Assembly (NCBI RefSeq): GCF_011762195.1
Contig: NZ_JAASQK010000002.1
Span: 310,001-374,000, forward strand
Direction: 5' to 3'
Source of the DNA: Sphingomonas oligoaromativorans
Lineage (GTDB): Bacteria > Pseudomonadota > Alphaproteobacteria > Sphingomonadales > Sphingomonadaceae
Length of the DNA: 64,000 nt
The position numbers and the translations under genes are program-made. The notes below the pieces were generated by a model. That model was given only the letters and a program-made list of their open reading frames with translations, searched no databases and was not told where the DNA came from. Positions 58,353 to 64,000 of the stretch are shown piece by piece (positions within the stretch are counted from its first letter, which is position 1; every line of letters starts with the position of its first letter).

Positions 58353-59165
58353 ATGACGGGAAGAAGCGTACCCCCTAAAGCCAGCCGTACCGAGAAGGTC
58401 CAGCCAGGCAATCCTCATCAGTTGGTCATTCGCCAGCATATCTATCCCAAGGCGAGTATCGTCAGGTTCGCCACCGCCGGCGGCGTTGAACTTGTCGACT
58501 TCAAGCGTAATCGCATTCGGCGCGCTAAACCGGACGATGTCATGTTCTGTGCGGATCGGGCGTGGAGCCATGGCGCCGAAACCGGATGGATGAAGCGCAT
58601 GGAGGATGACTTTCAAGCGTTGGCTCAGCTCGTGATATTGAATCTTGCGGTCATCTTCGAGTCGCCAGAAGAGAACGCCATTCGGGACTTCTACACCCTT
58701 TGGCATGCCCGAGCTGAGAGACGAAATTTGCCAGTCCAGTATGTGAAGCCCAATGGCGTTCTAGGACCAGCCACACCGCTCACCGCTGACGAGATCGAGA
58801 CCCTCGAAAAGAACGGGTACATGACGACCCACGCCGATGGCTCCTTCGCTTATCGCGACTTAAATACTGCGAGCATCTCAATTCGTATGTGGCAATTGCA
58901 CGAGGCGCTGGAGAGCGAGCGTTGGGGCGTGATCGTTACATCCGATGCCGAGTTCTGCGTGCCAGATACGCCAGCTCACGGGATCATCCCGATCAGCCCT
59001 TCGATCGCTCTGGTGCGCAATACCTCGTCCGGACGAGTAACCCGCGCCAACGTTGGGGAGATCAACCGCGCTATGTTTGCAGAAGCGACGAGCTACGTCT
59101 TCGCGCGGTCGCTGGCAGCCTGTCCGGGCATCGAGGCGGAGATTCAATCGATGGAATGGTCATGA
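58353..59165 (+). CDS. Orphan protein, loosely DUF4238-like
   Basis: A 270-residue protein. NPHQLVIRQHIYPKASIVRF near the N-terminus, CADRAWSHGAETGWMKRMED, and a middle helix (ALAQLVILNLAVIFESPEEN) give a pattern also seen in DUF4238-type proteins (His near the start, then ED-x-F), but the match is weak. It follows the toxin by 22 bases on the same strand and is the last gene of the element. Its place beside the TA and HEPN genes hints at accessory or defence function. Confidence 0.6.
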   Translation: MTGRSVPPKASRTEKVQPGNPHQLVIRQHIYPKASIVRFATAGGVELVDFKRNRIRRAKPDDVMFCADRAWSHGAETGWMKRMEDDFQALAQLVILNLAVIFESPEENAIRDFYTLWHARAERRNLPVQYVKPNGVLGPATPLTADEIETLEKNGYMTTHADGSFAYRDLNTASISIRMWQLHEALESERWGVIVTSDAEFCVPDTPAHGIIPISPSIALVRNTSSGRVTRANVGEINRAMFAEATSYVFARSLAACPGIEAEIQSMEWS

Positions 59166-59305
59166 TGAACGCCGCATCTGCATCTTAGCCCGGCCGTCGT
59201 CCGTGTTCACCGGAGTTCTGACAATCTGCTCGCAGAGCGGAGTAGCCGCCTGACCTCAATTCAGATCGCGGCAATTCGCCACCGTGCGTCCCCAGACGAC
59301 AACTT

Positions 59306-59328
59306 TTGACGGTACAATTGACGGTATC
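59306..59328. promoter_or_regulatory. Right integrase arm-type sites
   Basis: Two direct copies of TTGACGGTA(TC) begin at 59306 and 59318, 54-76 bases inside the right attachment repeat. The same word clusters at the left end upstream of int. Confidence 0.65.
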
Positions 59329-59381
59329 TGTCATCGGCGAAGAATTATTGCAACAATATTTCATGCACTTAGATTCGAGTT

Positions 59382-59408
59382 TTCGATCCCCTCATCCGCA
59401 CCATTCTC
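59382..59408. repeat. attR: tRNA-end direct repeat, one base short
   Basis: A 27-base copy of the tRNA-Thr end (TTCGATCCCCTCATCCG then CACCATTCTC) that lacks one G relative to 42376-42403. It marks the right edge of the element. The 216 bases between the last gene and this repeat hold only the arm sites. Confidence 0.92.
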
Positions 59409-59415
59409 GGCGGGC

Positions 59416-59450
59416 AAAGGGCGGCGCACACCCTTCGGCGCGCGCCGCCC
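59416..59450 (-). terminator. Probable terminator of the small secreted gene
   Basis: An inverted repeat GGGCGGCG/CGCCGCCC with a 16-base loop lies just 3' of the leftward small gene; on the minus strand a short TTT follows. It is GC-rich but the T-tract is weak. Confidence 0.45.
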
Positions 59451-59458
59451 CCGGTCGC

Positions 59459-59605
59459 TTAGCGCCAGTGGCAGCTCTTCACCTTGTGGTGATGAACCGT
59501 CTTCCAGGTGCAGACCTGATGGCGATGGTGCGGCGCCGCCTGCACCGCCGTGCCGGCGACCCCCATCATCGCGGCCGCCAGAATCGCGAACTTCATCATC
59601 TTCAT
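59459..59605 (-). CDS. Small secreted His-rich protein
   Basis: A 48-residue protein with a signal peptide (MKMMKFAILAAAMMGVAGTA, ending VQA) and a His/Cys-rich mature part (HHRHQVCTWKTVHHHKVKSC). Proteins of this type, often ending CHWR, are common in sphingomonads and have no known role; metal binding is possible. A GGGAG ribosome site sits nine bases upstream of the ATG. Confidence 0.75.
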   Translation of the reverse strand: MKMMKFAILAAAMMGVAGTAVQAAPHHRHQVCTWKTVHHHKVKSCHWR

Positions 59606-59679
59606 GAGCCAATACTCCCGTCTTCCCCCGGGAAGCCCCTGTTTAACGCCCCTTTCCGACTCCTCGATGAACGGCCGCG

Positions 59680-61110
59680 TCAAATCGCCATCGGCCCGGC
59701 CAGCGCCCGCAGCGCCACCGACGCGACGCAGGCCGCCACCCCCAGCACCAGCCCGATCCGCAGCCTCGCGCGCGGGATATCCCGGCAGGCGGCGAGCATC
59801 ACCCCCGCCAGCCCCGTCCCCGTCATCGGCCACAGATGATAGCGCAGGTCCGACGCGATGCTGACCACGGCGAAGCTCGCCGTCATCAGGCAGGCCGCGA
59901 GCGAGAAGGCGAGGCCCATCTCCCGCGCCGGCTGGGCGGGCGTTCCCAGCAGCATCCAGCCGATCGCCATCGCCAGCACCAGCCACACCGCCGGCGAACC
60001 GGCCGGCGTCTCCGCAAGGAAGGCCGCCAGCCGCTGGACCACCCTCGACGCGGCGGACTGGCGCGCGCCGAGGCCATAGGGATTGGGCTCCGATCCGCTG
60101 GGCGCGGCGGCGCTCGGCTCGTCTGGCGGGGTCGCCACGCGCAATGTCGCGTTGAGATGCGCCAGCCGATGCTCGGCATAAGCGAGCGGATGCGCCGCGA
60201 TCGTCTCCGCCCAGTCGCGGATCAGGTGCGAGGGGCCGTCGGGCGAGACCAGCGCATCCCCCTGATCGCCGCAGCGCTTCGGATTGCCGAACGGATCCCA
60301 GTAGAAGGGCGTGTAGCAATGCCTGCGCTCGGCATCGGCCCATTCCTCGCGGGACAGGCCCGGCGGGGCCGCGAGCGGCGCGAAATGCGCGATGCCGGCG
60401 AGATCGAACAGCGGCAGCGTCCGCTCGACATGCGAGCGCTCGGCCCGCAACAGCGCATGGTTGACGACATCGGAGGCGCCGAGCGCCAGCAGCGTCACCA
60501 CCAGCATCAGGGCCGCCCGCCACCACCAGCGCCGCACCCCGCCCCAGCGCAGGAAGCAGCAGGCCAGCGGCACCACCGCGAACACCGAATTGGCCCGCGC
60601 CAGCACCGCATAGCCGAGCAGCAGGCCCGCCAGCACGCCCATCGCGACGGGCACCGCGCGCGCCTGCAAGCGATACCAGCCGACGATCCCCGCCGCCGCC
60701 ACCATCGCGGCAACCATCTGCGCATCCTTGACGACGACGAGCATCCAGTCCGCCACCAGCGGCGACAGCCCGGTCAGCAGCGCGCCCCACGCCGCCCATC
60801 GCGCGCCGCTCCGCGCCAGCCCAACGCCGAGAAGGCCCAGCCCCGCCCAGAACAGCGCCAGTTGCAGCGCCAGCATCGGCCCCGTGTCACCGAGATGCGC
60901 CGCGAGCAGCAGCGACCAGAGTCGCGCCATCACCGGCGGGTGCCAGTCGTCATAGACGCCCGCCAGCGCCTGCTCATATTGCTTCACCGTGTCATAGGCG
61001 GCGATGCCCGGCCACAGCAGCGCGAGCGAGGTGAGCCCCAGCGCGGCCGCCGCTAGCGCGACGGGCCATCCCCTTGGCCCGGCGCCGAAATCGCCCCCTT
61101 GCGCGGCCAC
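59680..61110 (-). CDS. Polytopic membrane protein, GT-C-like (paralogue of 24243-25670)
   Basis: A 476-residue membrane protein. It shares LLWPGIAAYDTVKQYEQALA, then DDWHPPVMARLW, FDLAGIAHFAPLAAPPGL, RRHCYTPFYWDPFGN and YAEHRLAHLNATLRV with the protein encoded between rplL and rpoB, and has nearly the same length and helix layout. Both have a conserved lysine/aspartate after the second loop (VVKDAQMVA / VLKDTQLTA). GT-C fold is a guess. The GTG start at 61110 has GAGGGG six bases upstream, better than upstream ATGs. Confidence 0.78.
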   Translation of the reverse strand: MAAQGGDFGAGPRGWPVALAAAALGLTSLALLWPGIAAYDTVKQYEQALAGVYDDWHPPVMARLWSLLLAAHLGDTGPMLALQLALFWAGLGLLGVGLARSGARWAAWGALLTGLSPLVADWMLVVVKDAQMVAAMVAAAGIVGWYRLQARAVPVAMGVLAGLLLGYAVLARANSVFAVVPLACCFLRWGGVRRWWWRAALMLVVTLLALGASDVVNHALLRAERSHVERTLPLFDLAGIAHFAPLAAPPGLSREEWADAERRHCYTPFYWDPFGNPKRCGDQGDALVSPDGPSHLIRDWAETIAAHPLAYAEHRLAHLNATLRVATPPDEPSAAAPSGSEPNPYGLGARQSAASRVVQRLAAFLAETPAGSPAVWLVLAMAIGWMLLGTPAQPAREMGLAFSLAACLMTASFAVVSIASDLRYHLWPMTGTGLAGVMLAACRDIPRARLRIGLVLGVAACVASVALRALAGPMAI

Positions 61111-61210
61111 TCTCGTCCCCTCTTTCTGTTCTTGCCCCCGCGCGTGCTTGCGACGTCCCGCCCGGAGGAGCAAGATCGCAACCGCTCCGTCCATCCCGAT
61201 CGAGGCCATC

Positions 61211-63454
<2,244 letters not shown>

Positions 63455-63455
63455 C

Positions 63456-64000
63456 TCAGGTCAGCGGCCACACCCAGGCGATCAGGGGCACGCCCACCGC
63501 GATCACCATGATCGAGAGCGGCAGCCCCAGCCGCCCATAATCCCAGAAGCGATAGCCGCCCGGCCCCATCACCAGCGTGTTGCACTGGTGGCCGATGGGG
63601 GTGAGGAAATCGCAGCCCGCACCCGTCGCCACCGCCATCAGGAAGGCGTCCGGGCTCAGATGCAGCCGCTGCGCCACGGAGACCGCGATCGGCCCCAGCA
63701 CCAGCACGGTCGGCGCGTTGTGGAGGAAGGGCGAGCAGGCCATCGCCGTCACCATCAGCACGCCCAGCACGAGGATCGGCGCGGCGCCGGCCAGCAGATG
63801 CGCCAGCCCCGCCGCGATCAGCCCGGTGCCGCCGGTATGCTGCACCGCCTCGCTGATCGGCGTCAGCGCGCCGATCAGCACCAGCACCTCGGGCTCCAGC
63901 GCGTCATAGGCCTCGCGCATCGGCAGCGCGCCGATCACCACGATCGCCACCGCCGCGCCGAAGAAGGCGACCGCGACGGGGGCGACGTTCAGCGCCACCA
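63456..64000 (-). CDS. SLC13/DASS-type permease, C-terminal part
   Basis: The C-terminal 180 residues of a membrane transporter; the 5' part lies beyond the window. Segments such as PEVLVLIGALTPISEAVQHT, CSPFLHNAPTVLVLGPIAVS and GCDFLTPIGHQCNTLVMGPG match sodium:sulfate/dicarboxylate (SLC13-like) permeases, whose NAPT- and TPIGHQ-type motifs line the substrate site. Convergent with the oxidoreductase, only 1 base apart. Substrate unknown. Confidence 0.85.
   Translation of the reverse strand, partial: VALNVAPVAVAFFGAAVAIVVIGALPMREAYDALEPEVLVLIGALTPISEAVQHTGGTGLIAAGLAHLLAGAAPILVLGVLMVTAMACSPFLHNAPTVLVLGPIAVSVAQRLHLSPDAFLMAVATGAGCDFLTPIGHQCNTLVMGPGGYRFWDYGRLGLPLSIMVIAVGVPLIAWVWPLT

Overview
The window is GC-rich DNA with alphaproteobacterial gene content, most likely from a sphingomonad (Sphingomonas/Sphingopyxis/Novosphingobium type). 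Pointers are a fused ThiS-ThiG, the NDUFA12 - MlaD - DUF2155 gene string next to aat, a stand-alone fatty acyl-AMP ligase, a DUF1476 (ATP synthase zeta-like) gene beside bolA and grxD, and the two-domain cold-shock protein. The genus is an inference; no rRNA gene is present.

Layout. 1-19.3 kb is chromosomal housekeeping: a partial MBL-fold hydrolase, grxD-bolA-DUF1476, a CoA-transferase operon with a lipoprotein acid phosphatase gene between its two subunit genes, an acetolactate-synthase-like TPP enzyme, thiSG, aroQ-accB-accC, an ArsC-like protein, aat, the MlaD/DUF2155/NDUFA12 string, a cold-shock protein, recX, a fatty acyl-AMP ligase and a GGDEF/EAL protein. 19.3-34.6 kb is the transcription/translation block: tRNA-Trp, secE, nusG, rplK, rplA, rplJ, rplL, rpoB, rpoC. 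Two genes (a sulfotransferase-like and a polytopic membrane protein) lie between rplL and rpoB, a terminator-like hairpin lies in the rpoB leader, and a large palindromic repeat lies between rpoB and rpoC. 34.7-42.3 kb carries a ClC antiporter, an Nramp transporter, a glycosyltransferase, a PadR/DUF2218 operon with a candidate operator, rarA, a YjbR-like gene, an uncharacterised gene and tRNA-Thr(TGT).

42.38-59.41 kb is a 17-kb integrated element. It sits in the 3' end of tRNA-Thr, and a near-perfect copy of the tRNA end marks its right boundary. Candidate integrase arm sites (TTGACGGTAT) lie at both ends. In order it holds a tyrosine integrase, an unknown gene, an excisionase-like HTH gene, small genes, a lambda-O-like initiator gene with a DNA-level iteron array inside it, a downstream replication-type gene, two overlapping phage genes (one of the HGG family), and three large phage virion/ejection-like genes. 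I find no terminase, portal, capsid or tail gene. The right arm is accessory cargo: a ClpP-like periplasmic protein, a possible PD-(D/E)XK protein, small phage genes, a ribbon-helix-helix/small-ORF/HEPN (RxxxxH) operon, a MerR-DUF433/PIN-like toxin-antitoxin pair with a palindromic operator, and an orphan protein. The element is either a deleted prophage or a satellite-like element that carries ejection proteins and defence-like cargo; this is the most interesting part of the window.

59.4-64 kb returns to chromosome: a small His-rich secreted protein, a second copy (paralogue) of the membrane protein found between rplL and rpoB, a YdeP-type molybdopterin oxidoreductase, and a truncated SLC13-type permease at the window edge.
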